The notes: a model not told the origin generated them from the sequence alone. A DNA stretch of 64,000 nt from an uncultured Paracoccaceae bacterium (GCA_947493745.1 CANLSM010000004.1:62001-126000), one strand, 5' to 3'. Counted from the first letter of the stretch, positions 8,075 through 17,170 are shown. Numbers and translations: made by a program.

Positions 8075-9742
8075 ATGAGCCCCGAAGTAGCGGAACTGGT
8101 CAAAGGAAGCTGGCGCAGCACACGCGATCAGGCGATCCGCGGCTGGCAGACCCTGCGATACCGTGGCCCCGGTCAGTTCCAGTTCTGGCTCATCGCTCTT
8201 CTGATCGGGATTGCCGCAGGCGGCGCGGCTGTCGGCTTCAGGGTCGCGGTTTCATTCCTGCAGGAGACGTTTTACGGCGCAGATGATGTCACGCTCGCCT
8301 CACAGGCCGCCACCTTGCACTGGACCTGGATCGTCACGATACCGGTGCTGGGCGGTCTGGTCGTGGGCTTCATCCTGCAGGCCTTCACGCCCGATGGCCG
8401 GTCCCGCTCGCTGGCTCATGTAATCGAGGGGGCCGCCATCGGGGACGGACGGGTGGAAAAACGCGCTGGACTGGCCTCGACCCTTGCCTCGATGATCACG
8501 CTCTCGACGGGAGGCTCGACCGGCCGGGAAGGTCCGGTCGTTCATGTCGGCGCAGTGATCTCGAGCTGGGTCTCCAACCTTATACACGCAGACGGCATCA
8601 CGGCGCGCGATCTGATGGGATGTGCCGCGGCAGCAGCGGTGTCGGCCTCCTTCAATGCACCGATCGCCGGAACGATCTTCGCGCTTGAGGTGATCCTGCG
8701 TCATTTTGCGGTTCACGCCTTCGCACCCATCGTCATCGCCTCGGTTGCGGGAACCGTGGTCAGCCGCATGCAGATGGGCGATGTCACCGAGTTCATGCTG
8801 CCCGATCAGTCGCAACTTCAGTTCTATGTCGAGCTGCCTGCCTTCATGCTGCTGGGGCTGGTCTCCGGAGCCGTCGCCGCCATCATGATGCGGGGCATCT
8901 TCCTGGCCGAGGATGTCGGGAATGTCCTGCAGGAGCGCTCGGGCATTCCAAACTGGGCCCGCCCGGCCTTCGCCGGCCTGATCCTCGGCATCATCGCCGT
9001 CGCGTTTCCCCATATCATCGGGGTCGGCTACGAGACGACATCAAACGCACTGACCGGCAACCTGCTTTTGTGGGAGGCCGTTGTCTTCGCCGCCGTGAAG
9101 GTCGCGGCCGTGGCCGTCACCATTGCGGGCCGGATGGGAGGCGGCGTCTTCTCTCCTTCGCTGATGGTTGGTGCGCTGACGGGCCTCGCCTTCGGCATGA
9201 TCGCAACTCAGATATTTCCCGATGTCTCGGGCACTGCCGGGCTCTACGCACTTGCCGGAATGGGCGCCGTCAGCGCGGCGGTCCTCGGAGCACCGATCTC
9301 GACCACCCTGATCGTCTTTGAACTTACCGGTGACTGGCAGGCCGGTCTGGCGGTGATGGTCGCGGTCTCCCTTTCGACCGCCCTTTCGACCCGTCTCGTG
9401 GATCGCAGCTTCTTCCTGACCCAGATCGAACGGCGCGGCGTCCATGTTGCGGCTGGTCCCCAGGAATACCTTCTCGCGACGATTCAGGTCGGTCGCCTGA
9501 TGCGCCCGATCGACAACGACACGGAAACCGAATTCGCATCCGATATACCGCGCATCTCGCCCACCGACACGCTGGAGCAGGTGCTGCCACTCTTCGACCA
9601 GCTTGACGTTGCTCTCCTGCCGATCACCAATCCCAACTCCGACGCCGAGCCCCCGCAGATCGTGGGCACACTCAGTCATGTCGATGCGCTCCGCGCCTTC
9701 ACCCGCGCGCTTTCAGAGACCGCAAGGGAAGAGCATTCCTGA
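8075..9742 (+). CDS. CLC-family chloride channel or Cl-/H+ antiporter with C-terminal CBS-like domain
   Basis: A 555-residue inner-membrane anion transporter. CLC motifs seen are GSTGREGP (gating glutamate near E152, equivalent to E148 of the E. coli transporter) and GGGVFSPSL (about two thirds along). After the membrane part comes a roughly 100-residue cytoplasmic tail resembling one CBS motif (TDTLEQVLPLFDQLDVALLPI, in two parts). The intracellular proton glutamate of antiporters is replaced: the helix reads FALEVIL, with V206 where the E. coli protein has E203. Such a substitution is known in true chloride channels. ATG 8075 follows the thioesterase stop by eight bases. Confidence 0.9.
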   Translation: MSPEVAELVKGSWRSTRDQAIRGWQTLRYRGPGQFQFWLIALLIGIAAGGAAVGFRVAVSFLQETFYGADDVTLASQAATLHWTWIVTIPVLGGLVVGFILQAFTPDGRSRSLAHVIEGAAIGDGRVEKRAGLASTLASMITLSTGGSTGREGPVVHVGAVISSWVSNLIHADGITARDLMGCAAAAAVSASFNAPIAGTIFALEVILRHFAVHAFAPIVIASVAGTVVSRMQMGDVTEFMLPDQSQLQFYVELPAFMLLGLVSGAVAAIMMRGIFLAEDVGNVLQERSGIPNWARPAFAGLILGIIAVAFPHIIGVGYETTSNALTGNLLLWEAVVFAAVKVAAVAVTIAGRMGGGVFSPSLMVGALTGLAFGMIATQIFPDVSGTAGLYALAGMGAVSAAVLGAPISTTLIVFELTGDWQAGLAVMVAVSLSTALSTRLVDRSFFLTQIERRGVHVAAGPQEYLLATIQVGRLMRPIDNDTETEFASDIPRISPTDTLEQVLPLFDQLDVALLPITNPNSDAEPPQIVGTLSHVDALRAFTRALSETAREEHS

Positions 9743-9764
9743 CGCCCCGTCTTCGTCTTTCCTT

Positions 9765-9787
9765 AAATATCCCCGCCCGGCGGGCGG
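9765..9787. repeat. Dispersed 3'-end repeat, copy B (variant)
   Basis: Reads AAATATCCCCG followed by a CCCGGCGGGCGG palindrome. It fills the space between the convergent stops of the CLC and DUF427 genes and abuts the DUF427 stop codon. Its GC-rich inverted part could form a hairpin. Confidence 0.6.
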
Positions 9788-10135
9788 CTACAACTGTTCC
9801 ACCGCCGCCTTATCCGAATAGAAGGCGATATGCCCGGCAATCCGTTCCATGCCCGCAATGGGTGCCTCGTAGGACCAGGCGGCATTGGCCATCGTGCCGC
9901 TTTTGGCGACAAGCGAGAAATAGGACGCCTCACCCTTGAACGGGCAGGTGGTCGAGTGATCGGTCGACTCCAGGAAGGCCATTTCCACGTCGTCCCGCGG
10001 AAAATAGACAACCGTGTCCTGGCCTGTCTCTTCCAGCTCAAGCGCATTCGTGCTCTCGCCGATTACCGCTCCGGCCGCGCGCACCACCCAGGTGCCCGAC
10101 GACTTGGTGATCTTGATGCGGTTTGTTGTGGTCAT
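9788..10135 (-). CDS. DUF427 domain-containing protein
   Basis: A 115-residue cytosolic protein of the DUF427 family, recognisable from RIKITKSSGTWVVRAAG, the VYFPRDDVEMAFLE segment and TTCPFKGEASYFSL. The conserved THCP-like motif is here STTCPFKG. The family is widespread and its biochemical role is not established. ATG 10135 has GAGGGG upstream. The gene is about 50 bases upstream of the M24 peptidase stop on the same strand, so the peptidase gene may be cotranscribed ahead of it. Confidence 0.88.
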   Translation of the reverse strand: MTTTNRIKITKSSGTWVVRAAGAVIGESTNALELEETGQDTVVYFPRDDVEMAFLESTDHSTTCPFKGEASYFSLVAKSGTMANAAWSYEAPIAGMERIAGHIAFYSDKAAVEQL

Positions 10136-10183
10136 TGGCGGTTCCCCTCGGTTCGGTTGCACAGTCAGGCAGCGCGGGCCGGC

Positions 10184-11986
10184 TCAGATCGGCGCACAGG
10201 CCCGCTCCAGCCACGCCCTGGTCGCAAGAGATACTATGGGGCCGACCCGGCTCAGAACAAGCGAATGATAGGCATTCAGCCAGTCTTTCTCCATCCCGTC
10301 CAACAATTCCGGCAGGATCAGATTGCGGTCGATCGGCGCGAACGTCAACGTCTCGAACCCAAGCATCGGTCGCTCCCCGCCTTCGGGGACCTCGGGTGCG
10401 GTCACGACGCAGAGGTTCTCGATCCGGATACCGAACGCGCCTTCGCGGTAATAGCCCGGCTCGTTTGATACGATCATGCCCGGCAGCAGAGGCTCCACCG
10501 AGCGCCGGGACAAGCCCTGCGGCCCCTCATGCACGCCCAGATAAACTCCGACCCCGTGTCCCGTCCCATGATCATAGTCGAGACCAGCCCGCCAGAGCGC
10601 GGCGCGGGCAAGCGCGTCGAGATCCCGTCCCGCAAGCCCCTCCGGCCATCGGGCAAGCGACATGGCGATCATGCCCTTGAGAACCAGTGTGAAGGCACGG
10701 GCCGCGGCAGGATCGACATCTCCGACGGCCATGGTGCGCGTGATATCCGTTGTCCCGTCAAGATACTGCCCGCCACTGTCGACAAGCAGAAGCTGCCCCG
10801 GCACAACCGCGCGGTTGGTCTCTTCCGTCACCCGATAATGCACGATCGCCCCGTTTGGACCTGCGCCGCTGATCGTCTCGAACGAGATATCGCGAAGCGC
10901 ATTTGTCGCGCGCCGGCGCCCCTCCAGTTCCCGCACTACATCGATCTCGGTCAGCCCGCCCTTGGGCGCAGTCTCGTCGAGCCAGCACAGGAATTCAGCC
11001 ATCGCACCGGCATCGCGCAGATGCGCCTCCCGACTGCCGGCCAGTTCTGCCGCGTTCTTGCATGCCTTGGGCAGGATGCAGGGGTCCCGCTGCCAGATCA
11101 CATCCGTTCCCTTTGCGTCCAGGATCTGATGGACCCGGATCGGCGCAGTTGTCTTGTCCAGCAGCACCGGGCCTTCAAGGCCCGCCAGATGGTCGGAGAA
11201 CGCCCCTGGGGCTTCCAGCGTCACATCCGGCCCGAGATGCGCCACCAGGGCATCCGTCATCCGGGACGGATCGACAAAGAGGTGAACCTTGCCGTCGGCC
11301 CGCAAGCAGGCAAAGGCGAGCGTCACGGGCATCCGCACGATGTCCTCACCGCGGATGTTGAGTAACCAGGCGATGGAATCGGGCAAAGTGAGAACGGCGG
11401 TCGCGGCCCCTGCCTCAACCACGGCATTGCCGATCCTTGCACGTTTGGATGCACTGTCTTCCCCGGCCATTTCAGCGGGATAAGGAATGATCGCCCCATT
11501 CGGCGGAGGCGGCTGATCTTCCCAGATGCGATCAACCAGATTTTCGACCGGGCGCAACGAGATGCCCGCGTCCTCCAACGCCTTACTCAACTCCGAGATC
11601 TGGCTGAAGCCGTGCAACCATGGGTCATAGGCAAAGACCTGACCGGATTGAAGATGCTCCACCAGCCAGTCGGAGAGCTTCGTCGCGGGGATCGGCAGAT
11701 AGTCGAAGACGGCACCATCGGTCTGGGCCGCCACCTGAAGCGTATAGCGCCCGTCAACGAACAAACCCGCATTCTCTGCCAGGACAGCACAAAACCCGGC
11801 CGAGCCGGTGAAGCTTGTCAGCCAGGCAAGGCGCTCGTCGCGGGGGGCGACGTTTTCGCCCTGATGCGCATCCGCCCGCGGGATCAGAAATCCGTCGACA
11901 CCTTCCGCCTTCATCGCCTCGCGCAGCCTTGCGACCCGGTCGGCACCTGTTGCAGGCGTTGTTGTTGCAGTGAAATCTTGAAACAT
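10184..11986 (-). CDS. pepP: Xaa-Pro aminopeptidase (aminopeptidase P, M24B)
   Basis: A cytosolic metalloprotease of 600 residues that removes N-terminal residues preceding proline. It has the long three-domain architecture (two creatinase-N-like domains and a pita-bread catalytic domain). Metal ligands are visible in DSGGQYLDGTTDITRT (two Asp), GTGHGVGVYLGVHEGP (His) and NEPGYYREGAFGIRIEN (Glu and Glu). The length fits eukaryote-like aminopeptidase P rather than the 440-residue E. coli PepP, so the symbol is by function. ATG 11986 is preceded by AGGCGG. It diverges from a small membrane protein gene. Confidence 0.9.
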   Translation of the reverse strand: MFQDFTATTTPATGADRVARLREAMKAEGVDGFLIPRADAHQGENVAPRDERLAWLTSFTGSAGFCAVLAENAGLFVDGRYTLQVAAQTDGAVFDYLPIPATKLSDWLVEHLQSGQVFAYDPWLHGFSQISELSKALEDAGISLRPVENLVDRIWEDQPPPPNGAIIPYPAEMAGEDSASKRARIGNAVVEAGAATAVLTLPDSIAWLLNIRGEDIVRMPVTLAFACLRADGKVHLFVDPSRMTDALVAHLGPDVTLEAPGAFSDHLAGLEGPVLLDKTTAPIRVHQILDAKGTDVIWQRDPCILPKACKNAAELAGSREAHLRDAGAMAEFLCWLDETAPKGGLTEIDVVRELEGRRRATNALRDISFETISGAGPNGAIVHYRVTEETNRAVVPGQLLLVDSGGQYLDGTTDITRTMAVGDVDPAAARAFTLVLKGMIAMSLARWPEGLAGRDLDALARAALWRAGLDYDHGTGHGVGVYLGVHEGPQGLSRRSVEPLLPGMIVSNEPGYYREGAFGIRIENLCVVTAPEVPEGGERPMLGFETLTFAPIDRNLILPELLDGMEKDWLNAYHSLVLSRVGPIVSLATRAWLERACAPI

Positions 11987-12113
11987 CCGCCTGGATCTCC
12001 GCATTGGCATTATCCCGCTGCCCGCGCGCATCGAAATTTGCCGGGAATACGGGTTTTTGCTAACCTGATCCAAGGCAGGACAAAAGAAAACAACAAACTC
12101 TGAAGGCAAGTTT

Positions 12114-12404
12114 ATGCGGTTGTTGATTGCATATGTCTTTTTCGCGGCGGCGGCTTATCGCGCGTGGATCGACTGGCAGGCCACGATGGGCGAAGGGAAT
12201 GCCTACCGGATGGCGTCGGTCGAGGCGCTGTGGCAACAGACCAGTCCCGGCAGCTACGAGACCTGGTATCCGGTGCTGCAATCCAGCACCATTCCCTATC
12301 TCTGGGATCCCGTCCTAATGGTGTTTTTCGGGTTTCCGATGGCGCTTCTGCTCTTTGTTCTCGGCGCCTTTTTCTGGCTCATCCGCCGCCGCAAGCGACG
12401 CTGA
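12114..12404 (+). CDS. Small two-helix membrane protein
   Basis: A 96-residue hypothetical protein. One hydrophobic helix lies at residues 2-18 and a second near 67-88, followed by a basic tail (RRRKRR) that should be cytoplasmic under the positive-inside rule. The loop between them is about 45 residues and tryptophan/tyrosine-rich. It is divergent from the aminopeptidase. I do not recognise the family. Confidence 0.65.
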   Translation: MRLLIAYVFFAAAAYRAWIDWQATMGEGNAYRMASVEALWQQTSPGSYETWYPVLQSSTIPYLWDPVLMVFFGFPMALLLFVLGAFFWLIRRRKRR

Positions 12405-12448
12405 GCTAGCGCCCTCCGCTCCAGGACCGGAGCGAAGAGCGTCTTTGT

Positions 12449-12829
12449 TCACGAGCCGTAGAAGAACTCTTCGCGCACGATCTTGCCATCGGCCACACTG
12501 TAGATGGCCAGTTCCTTCATTGCCGAGCGCTCGCCGTTCTCGACATTTTCCGCGTCCATCTCGAAGATCACACCGAACCGGTCGTCGCCATGCGGGAACG
12601 GCCCGTCAACGCTTGCGGAGTGCACCTTGAAGTTCGCGTCCCACCAAGCATGTTTGCCGCGAATACCTTCAAGACCGGCAGTCTCGGCGCTGTCAGCGCC
12701 CGGCATCGCCATCGCCTCCACCGAGACCGCATCTTCCGCGTAAAGCTCGTTCAGGCAGGCTGCGGTGTTGTTCTGCTGGCAGTATTCGACCAGCTTCTTG
12801 CCGATAGCCAGAGTTGTTTCTGAAGACAT
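12449..12829 (-). CDS. SnoaL/NTF2-like fold protein
   Basis: A 126-residue single-domain protein with the cone-shaped NTF2-like fold pattern: an N-terminal helix (AIGKKLVEYCQQNN), an LYAEDAVSVEA strand, GKHAWWDANFKVHSAS, then terminal strands (LAIYSVADGKIVREEFFYGS). Members include ketosteroid isomerase-like enzymes and binding proteins. No catalytic Asp/Tyr set can be assigned by eye. ATG 12829 has GGAGGA at ideal distance. It is divergent from the peptidase C26 gene. Confidence 0.75.
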   Translation of the reverse strand: MSSETTLAIGKKLVEYCQQNNTAACLNELYAEDAVSVEAMAMPGADSAETAGLEGIRGKHAWWDANFKVHSASVDGPFPHGDDRFGVIFEMDAENVENGERSAMKELAIYSVADGKIVREEFFYGS

Positions 12830-12911
12830 TTGGATCCTCCTCATCCGTCATGGGTCGCTATGATTGAAAGTGATGCGACTGGCACCATAGCCGATTTCTA
12901 CGCCGAACTGA

Positions 12912-12939
12912 TGTCAGAAATTGTCAGTTACCCTGTCAG
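12912..12939. promoter_or_regulatory. Triple TGTCAG direct repeat in a divergent promoter region
   Basis: TGTCAG occurs three times at 12912, 12922 and 12934, spaced 10 and 12 bases, between the divergent NTF2-like and C26 hydrolase genes. Helical-turn spacing suggests a regulator binding site. This is pattern evidence only. Confidence 0.35.
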
Positions 12940-13032
12940 GTCGAGGACACGGAGGGAAACCTCGTGAGACTTTCGCTTTTCTGGTACGGTGATATTGTCC
13001 GTCGTCAGACGACTCGCAAGCAAGGGAAATTC

Positions 13033-13791
13033 ATGTCGAGACCGGTCGTGGGCATCATCTCGAATGCACACACAATCAATGACGAGTATCCTGTGCAGGC
13101 CACAGGCGTATCGAACATCGAAGCGGTTGCGCAGGTCACTGACGCCCTGCCCCTGATCGTGCCGGCTCTGGCTGATCTGACCCCTGTTTCCGATCTGATG
13201 GCATCCTGCGACGGCTTTGTTTTCACCGGTGGTCGACCGAATGTGCATCCCAGCCTCTACGGTCACGAGGTGACCGAGGCACATGGCGCATTCGATCTGG
13301 ACCGGGACAACCTCACCCTGCCGCTGATCCGCGAATGCGTGGCGCAGGGCGTGCCGGTTCTGGGGATCTGCCGGGGATTTCAGGAATTCAATGTCGCTTT
13401 CGGCGGCACGCTTCATCCCGAGATCCGCGACATTCCGGGCCGGATGAACCACCGCATGCCGCCCGACGGCACTCTGGAGGAAAAGTTCGAGCATCGCCAT
13501 ACTGTGGCTTTGACGCCCGGAGGTGTGTTCGCACGCATCTTCGGCACCGATGAGGTGCTGGTCAATTCGCTGCACGGTCAGGGGATCGAAGAGAAAGGCG
13601 AGCGCGTCATCATCGAGGGTTATGCGCCTGACGGAACAGCCGAAGCGATCCATATTGAGGGCGCAAAGGCCTTCGCGCTCGCCGTTCAGTGGCATCCCGA
13701 GTGGCGCGCGGATCAGGACGCCGTTTCCCGCCCGCTCTTTGAAGCCTTCGGTGCTGCTCTGCGCAAGCCGCGTCTAAGACAGGTCGGCTAG
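13033..13791 (+). CDS. Gamma-glutamyl-gamma-aminobutyrate hydrolase family protein (peptidase C26)
   Basis: A 252-residue class I glutamine amidotransferase-like hydrolase related to PuuD, which cleaves gamma-glutamyl-GABA. The nucleophile Cys113 sits in GICRGFQEFNVAFGG and the catalytic His-Glu pair in QWHPEW. ATG 13033 has GGGA six bases ahead. No puu genes accompany it, so the physiological gamma-glutamyl amide is open. Its last 18 bases overlap the convergent monooxygenase gene. Confidence 0.87.
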   Translation: MSRPVVGIISNAHTINDEYPVQATGVSNIEAVAQVTDALPLIVPALADLTPVSDLMASCDGFVFTGGRPNVHPSLYGHEVTEAHGAFDLDRDNLTLPLIRECVAQGVPVLGICRGFQEFNVAFGGTLHPEIRDIPGRMNHRMPPDGTLEEKFEHRHTVALTPGGVFARIFGTDEVLVNSLHGQGIEEKGERVIIEGYAPDGTAEAIHIEGAKAFALAVQWHPEWRADQDAVSRPLFEAFGAALRKPRLRQVG

Positions 13792-14067
13792 CTGATAGGT
13801 CTGCACGGTCTTTTTGAGCGTCATCGGATCCACGAACGCGGCAAACGGCCCGAAATACGGCTGCACCTTGTGGCTCTCGAAATCGTCCTCTGACCCGTAA
13901 ACCTCGTAAAGAAAGAACCGCCCCGGCGTATCCGTGGAGACACTCACATCGAATTGGTGGCAGTTCGGCTCAGCCGCAAGACTGTCGCGGGCCTGCTGTT
14001 TCAGCCGTTCAAGAACGACATCTGCCTTCTCGGGGGGAAACTCCCAGTCAACACAGACCACAAACAT
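13774..14067 (-). CDS. Putative quinol monooxygenase (antibiotic biosynthesis monooxygenase fold)
   Basis: A 97-residue dimeric alpha-beta barrel (ABM) domain protein. MFVVCVDWEFPPEKADVVLE, CHQFDVSVSTD and FFLYEVYGSEDDFESHK are typical of YgiN/LsrG-like proteins that act on quinols or small ligands. ATG 14067 follows GGGAGGGAAGAG. It is divergent from the dehydrogenase at 14144 and convergent with the C26 gene. Confidence 0.82.
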   Translation of the reverse strand: MFVVCVDWEFPPEKADVVLERLKQQARDSLAAEPNCHQFDVSVSTDTPGRFFLYEVYGSEDDFESHKVQPYFGPFAAFVDPMTLKKTVQTYQLADLS

Positions 14068-14143
14068 CTCTTCCCTCCCGGTTTTCGGTTGCACGCCTCC
14101 AGCTTGTAGGCAACTCTCGCGCCAGCGTCGAGGGAGGGTGTGC

Positions 14144-15232
14144 ATGGTCTACAGGATTGCGGTTTTTGAAGGTGACGGGATCGGCCCCGAAATCATGGCC
14201 CCGACGCTGGAAGTGCTTGATACCGTTCTTGCAAAGCTCGGCCGTGATCTCTTGGACTACACGATGCTGCCAGCCGGTGCCGCCCACTACAAGAACACCG
14301 GCGAGGCACTGCCCACGGCATCGATCGAGGCCGCGCGTGCCTCCGACGCTATTCTGCTGTCGGCGATGGGACTGCCCGATATACGCAAACCGGATGGTAC
14401 CGAGATCACGCCGCAGATCGAACTGCGTTTCGCGCTAAACCTCTATGCGGGCGTCCGACCGATCAGGGTCTTTCCCGGCCAGAGCATCCCGCTGAGCGAC
14501 CCCCGCGCCCGCGACATGGATTTCGTTCTTGTGCGCGAAAGCACCGAAGGCCTGTTTGCCCACATGAATGAGGGTGTGATCCACGGACAGGAGGCCGCGA
14601 CCGAGACGCTGCGCATCACGCGCGCAACCTCCGAGAAGCTGTTCGACTTTTCCTTCCGTCTGGCGGAGCGGCGGGCAAAGGCCAAGGGACGCAGGGGCCG
14701 GGTGACCTGCGTGGACAAGGCGAATGTCTTCCGGGCCTTCTGGTTCTTCCGCTCAATCTTTGAGGAACGGGCCCGGGCCTTCCCCGAGCTTGTGACAGAC
14801 ACAGCTTATGTGGACGCGATGGCCATGTGGATGGTCCAGAGGCCCTGGGAATTCGATGTCATGGTGACCGAGAACATGTTCGGGGATATCCTCTCGGACC
14901 TCGCCGCCGGTCTTGTCGGGTCGCTTGGGCTGGCACCATCGGCGGACATCGGTGATGACGCGGCTGTTTTCCAACCCTGTCACGGCAGCGCCCCGGATAT
15001 CGCGGGGCACGGGGTCGCCAACCCGCTGGCGATGATCCTCTCGGCAGCCATGATGCTCGACTGGCTGGGGGCGGAGCAGCAGGACGACGCGCTGATCCAG
15101 GGAGGCGCGATGATTGAAGATGCGGTTTCGGTTGTATTGAGCGATGCCACCCATCTGACAGGCGATCTGGGCGGTCAGGCGACGACCGGCGACTGCGCCG
15201 GGGCGGTCATCGCTGCCCTGAAGTCTGCCTGA
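14144..15232 (+). CDS. Isopropylmalate/tartrate/isocitrate dehydrogenase family enzyme
   Basis: A 362-residue NAD-dependent beta-decarboxylating dehydrogenase. [11 protein letters not shown] at the N-terminus, [34 protein letters not shown] (catalytic Lys) and the metal-binding [14 protein letters not shown] are all in place. [20 protein letters not shown] is the NAD-binding stretch. It differs from LeuB near the specificity loop, and its partner genes are not leucine genes, so tartrate or another 2-hydroxy diacid is likelier than isopropylmalate. ATG 14144 follows AGGGAGGG. One base separates its stop from the next ATG. Confidence 0.85.
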   Translation: MVYRIAVFEGDGIGPEIMAPTLEVLDTVLAKLGRDLLDYTMLPAGAAHYKNTGEALPTASIEAARASDAILLSAMGLPDIRKPDGTEITPQIELRFALNLYAGVRPIRVFPGQSIPLSDPRARDMDFVLVRESTEGLFAHMNEGVIHGQEAATETLRITRATSEKLFDFSFRLAERRAKAKGRRGRVTCVDKANVFRAFWFFRSIFEERARAFPELVTDTAYVDAMAMWMVQRPWEFDVMVTENMFGDILSDLAAGLVGSLGLAPSADIGDDAAVFQPCHGSAPDIAGHGVANPLAMILSAAMMLDWLGAEQQDDALIQGGAMIEDAVSVVLSDATHLTGDLGGQATTGDCAGAVIAALKSA

Positions 15233-15233
15233 G

Positions 15234-16262
15234 ATGTTGCGGGTCGCGGTGATCGGTGCGGGCTATTTCAGTCGTTTCCAGATTTCCGCCTGGGCGCGGA
15301 TGGACGGGATCACCCTCACCGGCATTGCCGATATCGACGCCGAGACACGGGCGCGGTTGGCCAGTGACTTCCCGCATGTCCAGATCTTCGAGGATGCCGA
15401 TCAGATGGTATCCTCACTGATGCCCGACGTCATCGATATCGCAACGCCACCGGCGACACATGCAGATCTGATAAGATCCTTTACCGACCGGGTGCCGACG
15501 CTGATCTGCCAGAAGCCGTTCTGCAGATCGCTGGAGGAAGCACGCCAGGTCGTCGGATCGCTTGGTGAGACAAAGCTCCTCATTCACGAAAACTTCCGCT
15601 TCCAGCCTTGGTATCGCGAGATTCATAGGCTGATCCATCAACACCGTCTCGGCGATATCCGCCAGGCGCGTTTCGCGCTCAGACCCGGCGACGGGGAAGG
15701 ACCTGACGCCTATCTCGACCGGCAGCCCTACTTTCGCGACATGCCGCATTTTCTGATCCGCGAGACCGGCATCCACTACGTGGATACATTCCGCTTCCTC
15801 TTTGGCGAGCCGGTCGCGCTCTATGCCGATCTGCGCCGCACCAATCCGGTCGTCGCCGGAGAAGACAGCGGTCAGGTCATCTTCGAGCAGCCGAATGGCG
15901 CGCGTATCACGTTCGACGGCAACCGCACCCTTGATCACGTTGCGCGCAACCCGCGCCTGACGATGGGCGAACTGGAAATCGAAGGGTCGGATGCCTCACT
16001 TTCGCTGACAGGTGACGGCGAGATCTTTCTCCGCGACCGAGGCTCAAACGACTGGCAACAACATCTCTACCCGTTCGAGGACCTGGATTTCGGCGGCAAC
16101 TGCGTCGAAGCTCTGCAAACCCATTTCCGCGACTGCCTCTCGGACGGGGACCTGCCAGAAACCGCAGCGCAGGACTATCTTAGGAATCTGGAGATTGAGA
16201 CCCTGATCTACCGCTCCTCAAAGGAAGGCCGCCGTCTGACACTTGCCGAGGAAATCGCGTGA
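15234..16262 (+). CDS. Gfo/Idh/MocA family oxidoreductase
   Basis: A 342-residue NAD(P)-dependent dehydrogenase of the glucose-fructose oxidoreductase/inositol dehydrogenase family. The Rossmann motif VIGAGYFSRFQ is at residues 6-16, followed by ADIDAETRARLA. The family EKP motif is replaced by CQKPF (Gln before Lys), and a C-terminal alpha/beta domain follows (ETGIHYVDTFRFLFGE, carrying the usual catalytic His). It is immediately downstream of the dehydrogenase, so both probably act on one sugar-acid or polyol pathway. The substrate is unknown. Confidence 0.85.
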   Translation: MLRVAVIGAGYFSRFQISAWARMDGITLTGIADIDAETRARLASDFPHVQIFEDADQMVSSLMPDVIDIATPPATHADLIRSFTDRVPTLICQKPFCRSLEEARQVVGSLGETKLLIHENFRFQPWYREIHRLIHQHRLGDIRQARFALRPGDGEGPDAYLDRQPYFRDMPHFLIRETGIHYVDTFRFLFGEPVALYADLRRTNPVVAGEDSGQVIFEQPNGARITFDGNRTLDHVARNPRLTMGELEIEGSDASLSLTGDGEIFLRDRGSNDWQQHLYPFEDLDFGGNCVEALQTHFRDCLSDGDLPETAAQDYLRNLEIETLIYRSSKEGRRLTLAEEIA

Positions 16263-16273
16263 CGCGCTCCTCC

Positions 16274-16306
16274 TTCATTTTTCCTCAAATATCCCCGCCG
16301 GAGGCA
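16274..16306. repeat. Dispersed 3'-end repeat, copy C (left arm of a 33-bp inverted repeat)
   Basis: Contains the core AAATATCCCCGCCGGAGGC (16287-16305) preceded by TTCATTTTTCCTC. These 33 bases are exactly complementary in reverse to 17171-17203, so the MBL-fold gene is flanked by perfect inverted repeats. Confidence 0.8.
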
Positions 16307-16340
16307 TACTTCTCTTTGGCGTAACCGGAAAGGCGAACCC

Positions 16341-17141
16341 ATGTCGGATATCTGGGACATCTACGCGCTCAAATACGCAGAGCGGAACAGCCGCACCCGG
16401 GCGGACAGCTTCCTCTTCGATGACGATCACGCCAGTCCGCATGACATGGACTATTTCATCTGGGTCCTGAGGTCCGGCGATCAGACCATTCTGGTCGATA
16501 CCGGGTATGACATCGATGAGGCCGCTGCCCGAAACCGTCCGGTCCTGCAGAGCCCGGCACAGATGCTCAGAGGCTTCGGTCTCGACCCCGCCGGGGTCGA
16601 GACGATTATCTTGACCCATCTGCATTACGACCACGCCGGCAGTCTGAAGGAATTTCCGACCGCCAATCTGCATGTTCAGGCCCGCGAGATGGCGTTCGCC
16701 ACCGGGCCCTGCATGTGTCACGACGTCTTGCGGATGCCGTTTACGGGCGATCATGTCTGCGACATGGTGCGCGCGCTCTACGCGGGACGGGTCAGTTTTG
16801 CAGAAGGCTCGGCGGAGATTGCGCCGGGCGTCGAGACCCATTTGATCGGCGGACACTCAAGTGGGCTGCAGGTTGTTCGTGTGCGCACGCGCCGTGGCTG
16901 GGTGGTCCTCGCCTCTGATTCCAGCCACTATTATGAGAACTTCCTGAAAGGCAAACTCTTCCCGATCGTCGTTGACAGCGCCGATATGCTGGCAGGCTTT
17001 GATCGCCTGCGCGATCTCGCCGACAGCGAGGCCCATATCATTCCGGGCCATGATCCGCTGGTGCGTCGGCTTTATCCAGGATTGAGCGCGGATCGCGACG
17101 ACATCGTGGTGCTGAGCGCAGATCCCTTGACTGGGCTGTAG
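16341..17141 (+). CDS. MBL-fold metallo-hydrolase, AHL-lactonase-like
   Basis: A 266-residue metallo-beta-lactamase superfamily hydrolase. The di-zinc motif HLHYDHAGS (HxHxDH) is intact; further ligands appear as GGHSSG, the Asp of LASDSSHY and the His of IIPGHDP. The layout resembles N-acyl homoserine lactonase family proteins (AttM/AiiA-like), which open lactone rings. Given the two neighbouring dehydrogenases it may instead hydrolyse a sugar-acid lactone. ATG 16341 follows GGAAAGG. It converges with recN and is bracketed by inverted repeats. Confidence 0.85.
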   Translation: MSDIWDIYALKYAERNSRTRADSFLFDDDHASPHDMDYFIWVLRSGDQTILVDTGYDIDEAAARNRPVLQSPAQMLRGFGLDPAGVETIILTHLHYDHAGSLKEFPTANLHVQAREMAFATGPCMCHDVLRMPFTGDHVCDMVRALYAGRVSFAEGSAEIAPGVETHLIGGHSSGLQVVRVRTRRGWVVLASDSSHYYENFLKGKLFPIVVDSADMLAGFDRLRDLADSEAHIIPGHDPLVRRLYPGLSADRDDIVVLSADPLTGL

Positions 17142-17170
17142 CGCCCGGACGTCCCGCTGGCAGAGATTTT

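Noticed and set aside
12412-12440. CGCTCC/GGAGCG hairpin after the small membrane protein gene as a terminator
   Set aside because: The stem is short and no T run follows, so I did not call it.
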